Positions 27,780-36,891 are shown, counted from the stretch's first letter. The stretch is 64,000 bases of DNA from Flavobacterium sp. CECT 9288 (GCF_918731615.1 NZ_OU957226.1:1054001-1118000), one strand, 5' to 3'. Notes: generated by a model not told the origin, from the letters alone. Numbers and translations are program-made.

Positions 27780-28532
27780 CTATTTGTGTTGGTTGATTAT
27801 TTTTTGACTTTTGGTTTGTATGGCTTTGTGTAGTTTTTTCCAGTTGATGTCATATTCAATGTGAAATGTGTCTTCTTCATTTCCAGCAGGGAAATAAGCT
27901 GTTGCTTTACTCTTTTCTAATTTTTTATTAGCAAACGAATAAATAATTTGCTTTAAAGGCTTAGCATCTAATCCGTCAGAATTTCCCATATACGTTAGAT
28001 AAAACTCAGGAATGCCATCTTTATTTTCATCAGATATGCTACAATTTTTATAATCAAATTCAGGCCAATAAATTTCATTTCCAAAATCTTGAAACAACAC
28101 TTTTTCTACTACGCCTCCATGATCATACGCTAAAATAATAGCGTATAAATGATGTGTGCTGTAGGTTGTTGTATCAATTGCCTTCTCCGTTTTAGGGGGA
28201 TAAGTATTAGAATTTTCAGTTGTTTTCCATTTTTTAGTAGCCATGTTATATTCCTCTTCAACACTTACATTCTTAAAGTTTATTGTTCGAGTTAATTTTA
28301 ATATTTTTTTCTTAAAAATGAAATCAAATGATCCAAAAGTGCCTGTGCTGTGAACAATCATAGTTGTTTTTCCATATTTTTTTGACTCATAATCAAATGA
28401 TATTACATCATTTATAGAATTAAAGGATGCTTCGTTTTTTGGATAGAAATAGCTTACTTCTATCGGTTTTAATTGTCCAAAACTAAAATGATAAACGACG
28501 AGTAACAGAATGTTCAAATAATTTTTATGCAT
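27780..28532 (-). CDS. Exported protein of unknown function (XAC2610-like)
   Basis: A 250-residue protein with a signal peptide (MHKNYLNILLLVVYHFSFGQ). The C-terminal half carries ENKDGIPEFYLTYMGNSDGL, a D/N-K-D-G-x-P-E acidic loop as in EF-hand-like or FG-GAP-like calcium loops, and VEKVLFQDFGNEIYWPEFDY before it. Bacterial proteins of this kind (XAC2610/M949 type) have the same order of an N-terminal beta region and a late D-x-N/D-x-D-G loop, but the match is from memory. It lies 23 bases after the small membrane protein gene. Confidence 0.7.
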   Translation of the reverse strand: MHKNYLNILLLVVYHFSFGQLKPIEVSYFYPKNEASFNSINDVISFDYESKKYGKTTMIVHSTGTFGSFDFIFKKKILKLTRTINFKNVSVEEEYNMATKKWKTTENSNTYPPKTEKAIDTTTYSTHHLYAIILAYDHGGVVEKVLFQDFGNEIYWPEFDYKNCSISDENKDGIPEFYLTYMGNSDGLDAKPLKQIIYSFANKKLEKSKATAYFPAGNEEDTFHIEYDINWKKLHKAIQTKSQKIINQHK

Positions 28533-28555
28533 GTTGAATCATTTTTCAATAAGGT

Positions 28556-28846
28556 TTATTTTCCAGAAATGGGACTGTTGAAAACGCCAACAGCTAGTTC
28601 TGCCCACAATAGCAGAAAGGCAAACATAACAAACAGCAGGGTTAAAAATTTAAATTTTGTTTTTTGGAGCGAATGCAAAATAAACATAATAAGTAGTGCT
28701 GTAAATGATAACAAAAGTGCTGCCAAAGCAAAATCAAATAAAGACCACTGCACTTCTTTTGTAAATTGCATGGCAATTAAAGGAGCAAGTAGGAGCAATA
28801 AAAATGAAATAATTATTGCGAATTTTTTTCTCGTGGTTATTTGCAT
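28556..28846 (-). CDS. Small integral membrane protein
   Basis: A 96-residue protein with three hydrophobic segments: FAIIISFLLLLLAPLIAMQF (about 9-28), LFDFALAALLLSFTALLIMF (about 36-55) and FKFLTLLFVMFAFLLLWAEL (about 66-85). Short basic loops suggest inner-membrane insertion. I do not recognise a named family; similar three-segment proteins are common in Flavobacteriaceae. It is probably co-transcribed with the exported protein downstream. Confidence 0.7.
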   Translation of the reverse strand: MQITTRKKFAIIISFLLLLLAPLIAMQFTKEVQWSLFDFALAALLLSFTALLIMFILHSLQKTKFKFLTLLFVMFAFLLLWAELAVGVFNSPISGK

Positions 28847-29161
28847 TATAATACAATATTACTTGAATCTAAAGTAGTAAAATTAATCAAAAAATAGCGC
28901 CATATCATGATTGAAATCTCAATGTATGACGCATCTCTTTTTTGTTCTTCATTGGTAACCCCAAAAAATATTCATAAAACAACTTTGGTTGCTAAAGCAT
29001 TTCCGCTTTTTTTTAAATAGAGGTTTTATTTGACTACCTAATTGGTAACAATACTGTTTTTTGCCACAGATTTGAAAGCTTTTCACAGAGTACTCCACAT
29101 CCGAATTCACTTTTTCTTGGATCTATAGCATAAAATAAAGTTAGACAAACAGTTTGTCAAA
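28847..29161. other. Gene-free spacer
   Basis: About 315 bases between the end of thrC and the start of the small membrane protein gene. I see no open frame with coding character, no strong hairpin and no RNA gene. It must hold the promoter of the small membrane gene, but no exact TAnnTTTG box stands out. Confidence 0.5.
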
Positions 29162-30451
29162 TTATTTTAAAAAATTTCTCAAATCCTCATACGTTTTAAT
29201 TTTAACACTCACTTTTTCTTTACCTAAAACAGTTTCTATTTGGATTGGTATGGGTAATGTAATATTTAATGCTGATTCTACAGTGTCTAAAAATTTTATA
29301 GGATGTGCAGTTTCTAAGAAAACACCTATTGCATTTGGATAATTTTCTAATTCTTTTTTTAAACCAAGATAGCCCACAGCTCCATGAGGTTCTGCAATAT
29401 AACCGTTGGTGTCATAAATGGTTTTCATGGCTGTTAAAGTTTCAGCATCAGAGAACGTAAACGAAGAAAAATCTTTTTTGAATTGCTCCAAATCATTTTG
29501 GTACATTTCCTGAATTCGAATAAAATTACTTGGATTTCCTACGTCCATCGCATTCGAAATTGTAGCTTTGGAAGGTTTTGGATTGTAAATTCCGTTTTCT
29601 AAAAATCTCGGAACGGTATCATTTACATTCGTTGCAGCTACAAAATGTTCAATGGGTAATCCCATTTTTTTTGCAATAATCCCTGCGCAAATATTCCCAA
29701 AATTCCCACTTGGACAAGAGAAAATTAAAGATTTATTATGTTTCTTTAATTCCTTATAAGCAAAGAAGAAATAAAACATTTGCGGCAACCAACGCGCAAT
29801 ATTGATGGAATTTGCTGAGGTTAAGTTTTTATGTTGTAGACTTTCGTCCAAAAACGCTTTTTTTACCATATCTTGACAATCATCAAAAACGCCATCCACT
29901 TCTAGCGCTTTAATATTTTGTCCCAAAGTGGTCAATTGTCGTTCTTGAATATCGCTCACTTTACCCGATGGATATAGTATAATAACTTCAACGCCTTTTA
30001 CCCCAAGGAACCCACTGGCGACAGCACCACCTGTATCGCCAGAGGTGGCAACTAAAACCGTATTTTTACTATCGACTTTATCTTTATTGAAATACCCCAA
30101 ACAACGTGACATAAATCGCGCTCCTACGTCTTTGAAAGCCATTGTTGGACCATGAAACAATTCAAGAGAGTAAATGTTTTTTTCAATTTCGACAATAGGA
30201 AAATCAAAGCATAATGTTTCAGCGATGATTTGTTTTAAAGTGGTTTCTGGAATTGCATCACCTACAAATTGTTGAATCGCTTCAAAAGCTATTTCTTCGT
30301 TGCTTAAATTTTCGATGGTTTCAAAAAAAGCAGTTGTTAACGGGTTAATGGTTTCTGGAAAATACAATCCTTTATCAGATGCTAATCCTTGTATTACAGC
30401 TTCTTTGAAAGAAACTTTGGGTGCGTTATGGTTTAAACTGTAGTATTTCAT
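29162..30451 (-). CDS. thrC: Threonine synthase
   Basis: A 429-residue PLP enzyme that turns O-phosphohomoserine into threonine, the last step of threonine synthesis. The start MKYYSLNHNAPKVSFKEAVI is the usual N-terminus. The PLP lysine is in HGPTMAFKDVGARFM, and the phosphate loop in CPSGNFGNICAGII. An ATG eleven codons further upstream (30484) falls inside the intergenic repeat and is less likely. It is the third gene of thrA-thrB-thrC. Confidence 0.96.
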   Translation of the reverse strand: MKYYSLNHNAPKVSFKEAVIQGLASDKGLYFPETINPLTTAFFETIENLSNEEIAFEAIQQFVGDAIPETTLKQIIAETLCFDFPIVEIEKNIYSLELFHGPTMAFKDVGARFMSRCLGYFNKDKVDSKNTVLVATSGDTGGAVASGFLGVKGVEVIILYPSGKVSDIQERQLTTLGQNIKALEVDGVFDDCQDMVKKAFLDESLQHKNLTSANSINIARWLPQMFYFFFAYKELKKHNKSLIFSCPSGNFGNICAGIIAKKMGLPIEHFVAATNVNDTVPRFLENGIYNPKPSKATISNAMDVGNPSNFIRIQEMYQNDLEQFKKDFSSFTFSDAETLTAMKTIYDTNGYIAEPHGAVGYLGLKKELENYPNAIGVFLETAHPIKFLDTVESALNITLPIPIQIETVLGKEKVSVKIKTYEDLRNFLK

Positions 30452-30459
30452 TTTTATTT

Positions 30460-30520
30460 GCTTTACGCAGTATGCTTTATGCATTAAGCTTTTTGCCTAA
30501 TGCCTAATGCTTAATGCTTA
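30460..30520. repeat. Intergenic word repeat in the thrB-thrC spacer
   Basis: Short repeats (TGCTTTATGCATTAAGC, TTGCCTAATGCCTAATGC, TTAATGCTTA) fill almost the whole spacer. Read on the other strand they share GCGTAAAGC and TTAGGCAT with the spacer at 2133-2185. Confidence 0.55.
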
Positions 30521-31441
30521 TAAAATTATTTTCATTCCTTCATCATTTACTTTTGAAACGTGAATTTCATAGGGTACATTCATTTTTTCAAATACGGCAC
30601 TCATAGCTGTTGCTAAGTTATTGGCAGTTTCTATACCTTTGCTTAAAGCAAAAATAGAAGGACCTGAACCTGATATTCCTGAACCTAATGCGCCATGCTC
30701 GTAGGCCGTTTTCTTGATTAAATCAAATCCAGGAATCAACACACTGCGCAAGGGTTCTATGATTTCGTCATGCAAGGATCTGCCTATTAATTCATAATCT
30801 TGTGTGTATAAACCAGCAATCAACCCGCCTACATTTCCCCATTGGATGACGGCACTTTTTAAGGAAACGGTTTGTTTTAAAACCGACCGAGCATCTGATG
30901 TTTTCAACTCAATTTGAGGATGGATCACGGTGGCGAACAATTCAGATGGACTTTCTATTTTTATAATATCCAGCGGATTTGAACTTCTTACCAATGTAAA
31001 ACCACCTAGTAGAGCAGGAGCAACGTTATCTGCATGTGCATTTCCACTGGCTAACTTTTCGCCTTGCATCGCAAATACAACCAATTCTTTACGTGTAAAT
31101 GGGCGTCCCAATAATTCATTAATTCCAAAAACAGCACCCGCTGCACTCGCGGCACTGCTCCCAATTCCACTTCCGGCTTTGATGTTTTTGTAAATTTCGA
31201 TTTCAAAACCAAATTCGGTTTCAACCGCTTCCAGCATCGCCAAAGCGGAGACTCCGGCAACATTTTTTTCGGTTTCCAATGGTAAATCAGCACCTACAAT
31301 CTTAGTAATGCGAATCCCTTTTACCGCAGATTTCCTGATGACCATTTCGTCACCCGCTGTATCAAGACACAATCCTAATACATCAAAGCCACAAGAGAGA
31401 TTAGCAATTGTAGCTGGGCAAAATATTTTTATTTCATTCAT
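30518..31441 (-). CDS. thrB: Homoserine kinase
   Basis: A 307-residue GHMP-family kinase making O-phosphohomoserine. The ATP loop is IKAGSGIGSSAASAAGAVFG (about 93-112), the N-terminal motif FCPATIANLSCGFDVLGLCL matches the family, and the third GHMP motif GALGSGISGSGPSIFALSKG is at the C-terminal third. I use ATG 31441 (MNEIKIFCPATIANL); the ATG at 31468 adds nine residues not seen in the family. The stop codon lies at the edge of the repeat-filled spacer before thrC. Confidence 0.95.
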   Translation of the reverse strand: MNEIKIFCPATIANLSCGFDVLGLCLDTAGDEMVIRKSAVKGIRITKIVGADLPLETEKNVAGVSALAMLEAVETEFGFEIEIYKNIKAGSGIGSSAASAAGAVFGINELLGRPFTRKELVVFAMQGEKLASGNAHADNVAPALLGGFTLVRSSNPLDIIKIESPSELFATVIHPQIELKTSDARSVLKQTVSLKSAVIQWGNVGGLIAGLYTQDYELIGRSLHDEIIEPLRSVLIPGFDLIKKTAYEHGALGSGISGSGPSIFALSKGIETANNLATAMSAVFEKMNVPYEIHVSKVNDEGMKIIL

Positions 31442-31460
31442 AATTTTAGTCTTAAAGTCT

Positions 31461-31532
31461 AATGTCATAAAGTGGTAAAGTCATAGGAATGGATATAAAA
31501 TCAAGGTGGTAACTTTCAGACTTTATGACATT
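31461..31532. repeat. Inverted repeat in the thrA-thrB spacer
   Basis: AATGTCATAAAGT (31461-31473) and ACTTTATGACATT (31520-31532) form perfect 13-bp arms around a 46-base loop. Partial words AAAGTC and GACTT extend outwards. It fills most of the spacer and resembles the AAGTC-type intergenic repeats I remember from flavobacteria. Confidence 0.55.
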
Positions 31533-31548
31533 CAACTTTACGACTTAT

Positions 31549-33996
31549 TTATATATTTCCAATTCTTATTACATCTGCAAAAATCCCCGAAGCGGTAACC
31601 GCAGCTCCCGCGCCAGCACCTTTGATTAATAAGGGTTGGTCTACGTAACGATCTGTGAAGAACAATACAATATTGTCTTTTCCTTCCAAATTGTAAAACG
31701 GATGGTCTTTCGGAATGAATCTTAAACCAACATTAGCTTTTCCGTCTTCAAATTGCGCCACATATTTTAATCGTGATTCTTTGCTTAACGCTTCTTTATA
31801 AATAGTTTCAAAATGTGCCGCATGTGTTTGTAAGGATTTGAAAAAAGCTTCATTATTAGTTGTCTCCAAACATTCAGCAGGCATGAACGATTCGTTTGTA
31901 ATTTCGTCAATTTCCATTTTGTAACCGCTTTCACGAATCAAGATTAATATTTTTCTAGCTACGTCAATTCCGCTCAAATCTATCTTTGGATCTGGCTCTG
32001 TAAATCCTTGTACACCAGCTTCTTTAACTACATTATGAAAAGTGTTATTTTCATCGAAATTATTAAAAATAAAGTTCAAACTTCCTGATAAAACAGCTTG
32101 AATCTTATTGACTTTATCGCCAGAAGCAACTAGATTTTTTACGGTATCAATAATGGGTAAACCTGCACCTACATTAGTTTCAAAAAGAAAAGGCGCATTG
32201 TATTGCCTTGATAATTTTTTTAATTTTTTGTAGTTTTCGTATCCAGATGCACAAGCAATTTTGTTGCAGGTTACAACGGCAATATTGTTTTTTAAATAGT
32301 GTTCATACGTTTGTGATACACTCTCATTAGCAGTAATATCAACAAAAATACTGTTGCGTAAATTCAGATTTTTAATTTGTTCAAAAAACAGATTTTGGTT
32401 CGCTTCTTCTCCCGTTTCTAATACAAATTTCCAATCTTTAAGAGAAATACTATCTTCATCAAAATACATTTTTCGGGAATTTGACAAGGCTATAATGCGA
32501 AGGTTAATTTTTAATTTTTCTTTAAGGAATTTCTTTTGTTGGTGAATTTGTTCAATGAATTTTTCACCTACATTACCCACGCCCATTACAAATAAGTTGA
32601 GTTGCTTTGTGTTTTCTTCAAAAAAGTTTTCGTGTAAAACATTTAATGCTTTTTTTACATCTCTTTCGTTAATTACAGCTGAAATATTTCTTTCCGAAGC
32701 ACCTTGAGCAATTGCTCTGATGTTAACGTTATTTTTACCTAAAGTACTAAACATTCTACCGCTCAAACCTTGATGGTTCTTCATATTTTCGCCAACTAAG
32801 GCTATTATACAAAGATTTTGTTCAACAATACATGGATTAACTTTATTTTGCAGAATTTCAATTTCAAATGCGGCGTTGATTGCATTCTCGGCTAAAGCTG
32901 CATCTGAATTTAAAATCCCGATACAAATAGAATGCTCAGATGAAGCTTGGGTAATAAAAATTACATTTATTTTATGATGCGATAATACTTCAAAAAGCCT
33001 TTTAGAAGAACCAGAAACACCAATCATTCCAGATCCTTCAAGTGTAATCAATGTAATGGCATCAATATGTGTGATTCCTTTTACAGGATTGGATGATGCT
33101 GTAATTTGGTTCGAAATGTATGTTCCTTCGGCTTCTGGTTCAAAAGTATTTTTGATTAAAATAGGAATGTTTTTTCTTAAAACAGGCTGTATTGTTGGCG
33201 GATACAAAACTTTAGCGCCAAAATGGGATAACTCCATGGCCTCTTGATAGGAAATGTATGCTATGGGTTTAGCTTGTTTTACAATTTTAGGGTTTGCGGT
33301 AAACATTCCGTTAACATCAGTCCAAATTTCAAGTTCCTTTACATTAAGTGCGCCCGCAAGAATAGCTGCCGTATAGTCAGATCCTCCGCGACCTAAAGTT
33401 GTATTGATTCCGTCTAATGAAGCAGCAATAAAACCTGGCATTACAACTACCTGTTTATCATTTGACTCGAAAAATTCATTAATCAGTTTATTTGTTACTT
33501 CAAAATTTACCGTTGCTTTTCCAAAATCAGCATTGGTTTTGATTAATTCCCTACTGTCTTTGTAACCACTATTTGGGATTATTTGCTGCATTCCTTCGGA
33601 TATGATAAATGAAGAAAGCAACTCACCAAAACTTAAAATTGTATCGGATGTTCTAGCAGATAATTCACCTAAAAGGTAGCAACCATCAAGTAAAGTTTCA
33701 AGATGATTAATAATTCTTTTCACGTGGCTTAGCAAACCGCTTTGCTCTTGAATAGGGATGAGTTCTTTTAAAACGTCAAGGTGTTTCTTTTCAATTTCAA
33801 CAAGAATTTTTTTGTAATTTTCATCTCCATGAGCGGCTTTTTGTGAAGCAAGTTGCAGCATATCAGTAACTTTGCTAAAAGCAGATACTACTACAAGGAT
33901 TTGTTGATCTTGGGATTGAATCTTGACAATGGACATCATCAATTTTATATTTTGCGCATTGGCCACAGAAGTGCCTCCAAATTTGAGTACTTTCAT
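31549..33996 (-). CDS. thrA: Bifunctional aspartokinase / homoserine dehydrogenase
   Basis: An 815-residue fusion catalysing the first and third steps of threonine synthesis. The kinase part (1-290) has MKVLKFGGTSVANAQNIKLM, NTTLGRGGSDYTAAILAGAL and TDVNGMFTANPK. Two ACT regulatory domains follow (about 310-455; VSGSSKRLFEVLSHHKINVI, MFSTLGKNNVNIRAIAQGAS). The dehydrogenase part (about 465-815) has the NAD(P) motif LFVMGVGNVGEKFIEQIHQQ and the catalytic GSLNFIFNNF..GFTEPDPKIDLSGIDVARK region. It is the first gene of the thr operon and is preceded by a Thr-rich leader ORF. Confidence 0.97.
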   Translation of the reverse strand: MKVLKFGGTSVANAQNIKLMMSIVKIQSQDQQILVVVSAFSKVTDMLQLASQKAAHGDENYKKILVEIEKKHLDVLKELIPIQEQSGLLSHVKRIINHLETLLDGCYLLGELSARTSDTILSFGELLSSFIISEGMQQIIPNSGYKDSRELIKTNADFGKATVNFEVTNKLINEFFESNDKQVVVMPGFIAASLDGINTTLGRGGSDYTAAILAGALNVKELEIWTDVNGMFTANPKIVKQAKPIAYISYQEAMELSHFGAKVLYPPTIQPVLRKNIPILIKNTFEPEAEGTYISNQITASSNPVKGITHIDAITLITLEGSGMIGVSGSSKRLFEVLSHHKINVIFITQASSEHSICIGILNSDAALAENAINAAFEIEILQNKVNPCIVEQNLCIIALVGENMKNHQGLSGRMFSTLGKNNVNIRAIAQGASERNISAVINERDVKKALNVLHENFFEENTKQLNLFVMGVGNVGEKFIEQIHQQKKFLKEKLKINLRIIALSNSRKMYFDEDSISLKDWKFVLETGEEANQNLFFEQIKNLNLRNSIFVDITANESVSQTYEHYLKNNIAVVTCNKIACASGYENYKKLKKLSRQYNAPFLFETNVGAGLPIIDTVKNLVASGDKVNKIQAVLSGSLNFIFNNFDENNTFHNVVKEAGVQGFTEPDPKIDLSGIDVARKILILIRESGYKMEIDEITNESFMPAECLETTNNEAFFKSLQTHAAHFETIYKEALSKESRLKYVAQFEDGKANVGLRFIPKDHPFYNLEGKDNIVLFFTDRYVDQPLLIKGAGAGAAVTASGIFADVIRIGNI

Positions 33997-34016
33997 TTTT
34001 TATAGTGTTTGGTTTT

Positions 34017-34058
34017 TTAGAATCGAATGATCTTGATGGGTGTAAATTGTTGTGTCAT
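34017..34058 (-). CDS. Possible second leader mini-ORF of the thr operon
   Basis: A 13-codon frame (MTQQFTPIKIIRF) ends 20 bases before thrA. It holds two Thr and three Ile codons. An Ile-sensing role would fit, but such a short frame could be chance. A TGTTGT / ACAACA hairpin (34048-34068) overlaps its start. Confidence 0.25.
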   Translation of the reverse strand: MTQQFTPIKIIRF

Positions 34059-34133
34059 GATTACAACATAAATTTATCACCTGCAAAATTGACTTTTTAC
34101 AAAGTATACGTATAGGATTATATGTAAATAGAT

Positions 34134-34146
34134 ACCCCTAAGGGGT
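34134..34146 (-). promoter_or_regulatory. Hairpin overlapping the thr leader stop codon
   Basis: ACCCC-TAA-GGGGT forms a tight stem across the last codons (ACC CCT TAG on the minus strand) of the leader ORF. A ribosome stalled on the run of Thr codons just before it would prevent or open this stem, as expected in attenuation. No T-run follows, so the actual terminator may be a different fold or Rho-dependent. Confidence 0.45.
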
Positions 34147-34239
34147 AGTAGTAGTTGATGTAAAAGTAAAAGCAACAAAAGTTACTTCCCATAATTGGGT
34201 AGTAGCCGTAGAGTTATATGTTGCTTTGTTGTAGATCAT
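34138..34239 (-). CDS. thrL: Threonine-rich leader peptide of the thr operon
   Basis: A 33-codon frame upstream of thrA on the same strand, starting MIYNKATYNSTATTQLW and ending TFTSTTTTP. Eleven of 33 residues are Thr, including four in a row just before the stop. It starts 8 bases past an exact -7 box and its stop overlaps a GC-rich hairpin; thrA begins 141 bases further on. Thr-rich leader peptides control the thr operon of enteric bacteria by ribosome stalling; here the placement and composition are the same, while the sequence is unlike E. coli ThrL. It is too short to be found by length alone. Confidence 0.75.
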   Translation of the reverse strand: MIYNKATYNSTATTQLWEVTFVAFTFTSTTTTP

Positions 34240-34247
34240 TTGTTTTT

Positions 34248-34255
34248 CAAAAATA
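34248..34255 (-). promoter_or_regulatory. Promoter -7 box of the thr operon
   Basis: TATTTTTG on the minus strand, exact TAnnTTTG match. It lies 8 bases before the leader ATG, so the mRNA would be almost leaderless. No clear -33 TTG. Confidence 0.55.
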
Positions 34256-34652
34256 CAGTATTTAGTTTAAAATGAGCATGTTTATTGTATTTTTATGAAA
34301 TATGAATTTTGTAAAGCGTAAATTATAGATATCTAAATTAGATGTAATAAATTGTATTTATAATCATGAGATTCGTATTTTTTAATGTTTTTTTCTGATT
34401 TTTAATACGATAAGAATTTAGTTTTTTATTTGATACATTTCTTTTGTTAAGCCATAAAATGCTTTTGATTGTCTGATTTGTACCATTTTTGAAATGGATT
34501 AAAGAATACTTTTAAGCAGATGTTTTATTTGTTTGGTATACAGTTGTCTTTTTAAAATTAAATTTTGTTTAAGCTAGAAATAGAAATTTGTATTAATTTA
34601 TGTTGTGTACTAATAAAGAATTGATCAAATTTACTTTTCAAATAAGATACTG
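34256..34652. other. Divergent spacer between thr operon and hutH
   Basis: About 400 bases of very AT-rich DNA. It must contain the hutH promoter; TACTTTTC just before the hutH ATG (34632-34639) matches seven of eight bases of the -7 box. I see no RNA gene or convincing hairpin. Confidence 0.4.
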
Positions 34653-36167
34653 ATGGATAATACACATTATATTAGCACTGAGATGCTTACGCTTGAAACT
34701 ATAAATAAAATTATCAAAGAGAATAAATTTTTAGCCCTGTCAGATGAGGCAAAAATTAATATACAAAATTGTAGAACGTATTTAGACAAAAAAATGGTGT
34801 CTCAAATTGAGCCTATTTATGGTATAAACACGGGGTTTGGTTCATTATGCAATGTGAAAATTTCTAATGAAAATTTGTCTAAACTTCAAGAAAACTTAGT
34901 GCAATCTCATGCTTGTGGAACAGGAGATGAAGTTCCAAAAGAGATTGTTAAGCTAATGTTGTTATTAAAAATACAATCTCTAAGTTATGGGAACTCCGGT
35001 ATTCAACTAGAAACAGTTGAAAGATTACTATCTTTTTACAACAATAATATTTTACCCGTAATTTATACGCAAGGCTCTCTTGGAGCTAGTGGTGACTTAG
35101 CACCATTGGCGCATTTATCTTTACCAATCATTGGTCAAGGTGAGGTTTACTACAAAGATCAAAAGGTTGAAGCGGCAGTGGTTTTAAAAGAATTTGATTG
35201 GGAACCTATTGTATTGAAATCAAAAGAAGGATTAGCATTGTTGAATGGGACTCAATTTATGAGCGCTTATGGAGTTTATGCTTTGCTTAAATCCAATACT
35301 TTATCTTTTTTTGCGGATTTCATAAGTGCTGTATCTCTAGAGGGTTTTGATGGAAGAATAGAGCCTTTTAATGAGCTCATTCATTTTGTTAGACCTCATA
35401 AAGGGCAGATCATTACAGCAAAGAACATGGTTCATTTTCTGTCAGGTAGTGAAATTATAAAACAGCCCAAAATTCATGTACAAGATCCCTACTCGTTTAG
35501 ATGTATTCCACAAGTTCATGGAGCTTCAAAAGATGTTTTTGAATATGTAAAAAAAATATTCACTACTGAGATTAATTCGGTAACCGATAATCCTAATATA
35601 TTTATCGATGAGGATCAAATAATTTCAGGAGGGAATTTTCATGGACAGCCTCTTGCCATGGCACTTGATTTTATGGCAATTGCCCTTTCAGAATTAGGTA
35701 GTATCTCTGAGCGTAGAACCTATCAATTAATATCAGGCAGTAGGGGATTGCCGGCATTTTTGGTTGATAATCCGGGTCTTAACTCAGGTCTTATGATCCC
35801 GCAATATGCGGCAGCTAGTATTGCAAGTCAAAATAAGCAATTGGCTACGCCAGCAAGTGTTGATAATATTGTTTCCAGTAACGGTCAAGAAGATCATGTA
35901 AGTATGGGAGCTAATGCAGCTACAAAAGCACTTCGTGTTGTTGTTAATTTAGAACGTATTTTAGCCATTGAACTCCTCAATGCATCACAAGCACTTGAAT
36001 ACCGAAAACCTTTAAAGTCAAGTGTTTTAATAGAAAATTTTATAGAGTCATATCGCGCTGTGGTGCCTTTGATTACTGAGGATAGAATTCTTCATTACGA
36101 TATTTTAAAGACAGTAGCTTTCTTGAATACTTATCCAGTTGAAAATAATTTGTTAACAATGGCTTAA
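34653..36167 (+). CDS. hutH: Histidine ammonia-lyase (aromatic amino acid lyase)
   Basis: A 504-residue enzyme that removes ammonia from histidine to give urocanate. The MIO prosthetic group forms from Ala-Ser-Gly in GSLGASGDLAPLAHL (about 140-154), and the active-site Tyr loop is PIYGINTGFGSL (about 58-69). The segments NGTQFMSAYGVYALL and VTDNPNIFIDEDQIISGGNF are also family hallmarks. No other hut genes adjoin, so the downstream pathway lies elsewhere. Some relatives act on tyrosine or phenylalanine; the sequence alone does not fully exclude that. Confidence 0.9.
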   Translation: MDNTHYISTEMLTLETINKIIKENKFLALSDEAKINIQNCRTYLDKKMVSQIEPIYGINTGFGSLCNVKISNENLSKLQENLVQSHACGTGDEVPKEIVKLMLLLKIQSLSYGNSGIQLETVERLLSFYNNNILPVIYTQGSLGASGDLAPLAHLSLPIIGQGEVYYKDQKVEAAVVLKEFDWEPIVLKSKEGLALLNGTQFMSAYGVYALLKSNTLSFFADFISAVSLEGFDGRIEPFNELIHFVRPHKGQIITAKNMVHFLSGSEIIKQPKIHVQDPYSFRCIPQVHGASKDVFEYVKKIFTTEINSVTDNPNIFIDEDQIISGGNFHGQPLAMALDFMAIALSELGSISERRTYQLISGSRGLPAFLVDNPGLNSGLMIPQYAAASIASQNKQLATPASVDNIVSSNGQEDHVSMGANAATKALRVVVNLERILAIELLNASQALEYRKPLKSSVLIENFIESYRAVVPLITEDRILHYDILKTVAFLNTYPVENNLLTMA

Positions 36168-36188
36168 CGTTAGCAATTATTAATGAAG

Positions 36189-36196
36189 TAATTTTG
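36189..36196 (+). promoter_or_regulatory. Promoter -7 box of the phosphate transport pair
   Basis: TAATTTTG, exact TAnnTTTG match, 20 bases before the ATG of the DUF47 gene. Confidence 0.5.
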
Positions 36197-36216
36197 CCAA
36201 ACTAAAATTAAATCAA

Positions 36217-36861
36217 ATGAACATTAATAATTTTTTCCAATTTTTGGTTCCTAAAGACAAAAAGTTCTTTCCACTTTTTGAAGAAGCATCTAGTAATTTA
36301 ATTGAAATAGCTATAAATTTACATGAAGCTGTAAATTTACCTTTTAAAGAGCGTGAGATCCTTTTTCAAAAAATAGATCTTTTAGAACAAAAAGGAGAGG
36401 ACATTACACGTCAAACAAACCTTGAGTTGAGCAGAAATTTCATCACACCATTTGATAGAGAAGATATTCACTCTTTAATTACTGCAATTGATAATGTTGC
36501 TGATAACCTTCATGGAGCAGCAAGTAGAATGCGTTTGTACCAAGTGGATAAAATCACTAAATCAATTCGTAAATTAACGGAGATTAATCTTGAAGCATGT
36601 CAAAATATTGATATTGCCATAAGAGAATTGAGAGATTTAAAGAAAATGAAAAACATTACTGATGCTTGTGTTCGCATCAATAAGTTAGAAAATAAGTCTG
36701 ATAATGTTTACGATAAAGCTGTTTTAGATTTATTTGAAAACGAAACGGATGCCAAAAATATTATCAAATATAAGGAAGTACTTTCTGTGCTAGAAACAGC
36801 TACAGATAAGTGTAAAAGTGTAGCTGCAGTTCTAGAATCTATTTCTGTAAAACATTCTTAA
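36217..36861 (+). CDS. DUF47 (PhoU-like) phosphate transport accessory protein
   Basis: A 214-residue all-helical protein that starts MNINNFFQFLVPKDKKFFPL, the usual DUF47 opening. The metal-cluster-like E-x-x-G-D positions appear in LEQKGEDITRQTNLELSRNF and FDREDIHSLITAIDNVADNL, as in PhoU. DUF47 proteins are encoded next to Pit transporters and are thought to regulate or chaperone them. The Pit gene begins 30 bases downstream. Confidence 0.92.
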   Translation: MNINNFFQFLVPKDKKFFPLFEEASSNLIEIAINLHEAVNLPFKEREILFQKIDLLEQKGEDITRQTNLELSRNFITPFDREDIHSLITAIDNVADNLHGAASRMRLYQVDKITKSIRKLTEINLEACQNIDIAIRELRDLKKMKNITDACVRINKLENKSDNVYDKAVLDLFENETDAKNIIKYKEVLSVLETATDKCKSVAAVLESISVKHS

Positions 36862-36891
36862 TCCTATTCCTTTTTATCTGAAATAACTCTT

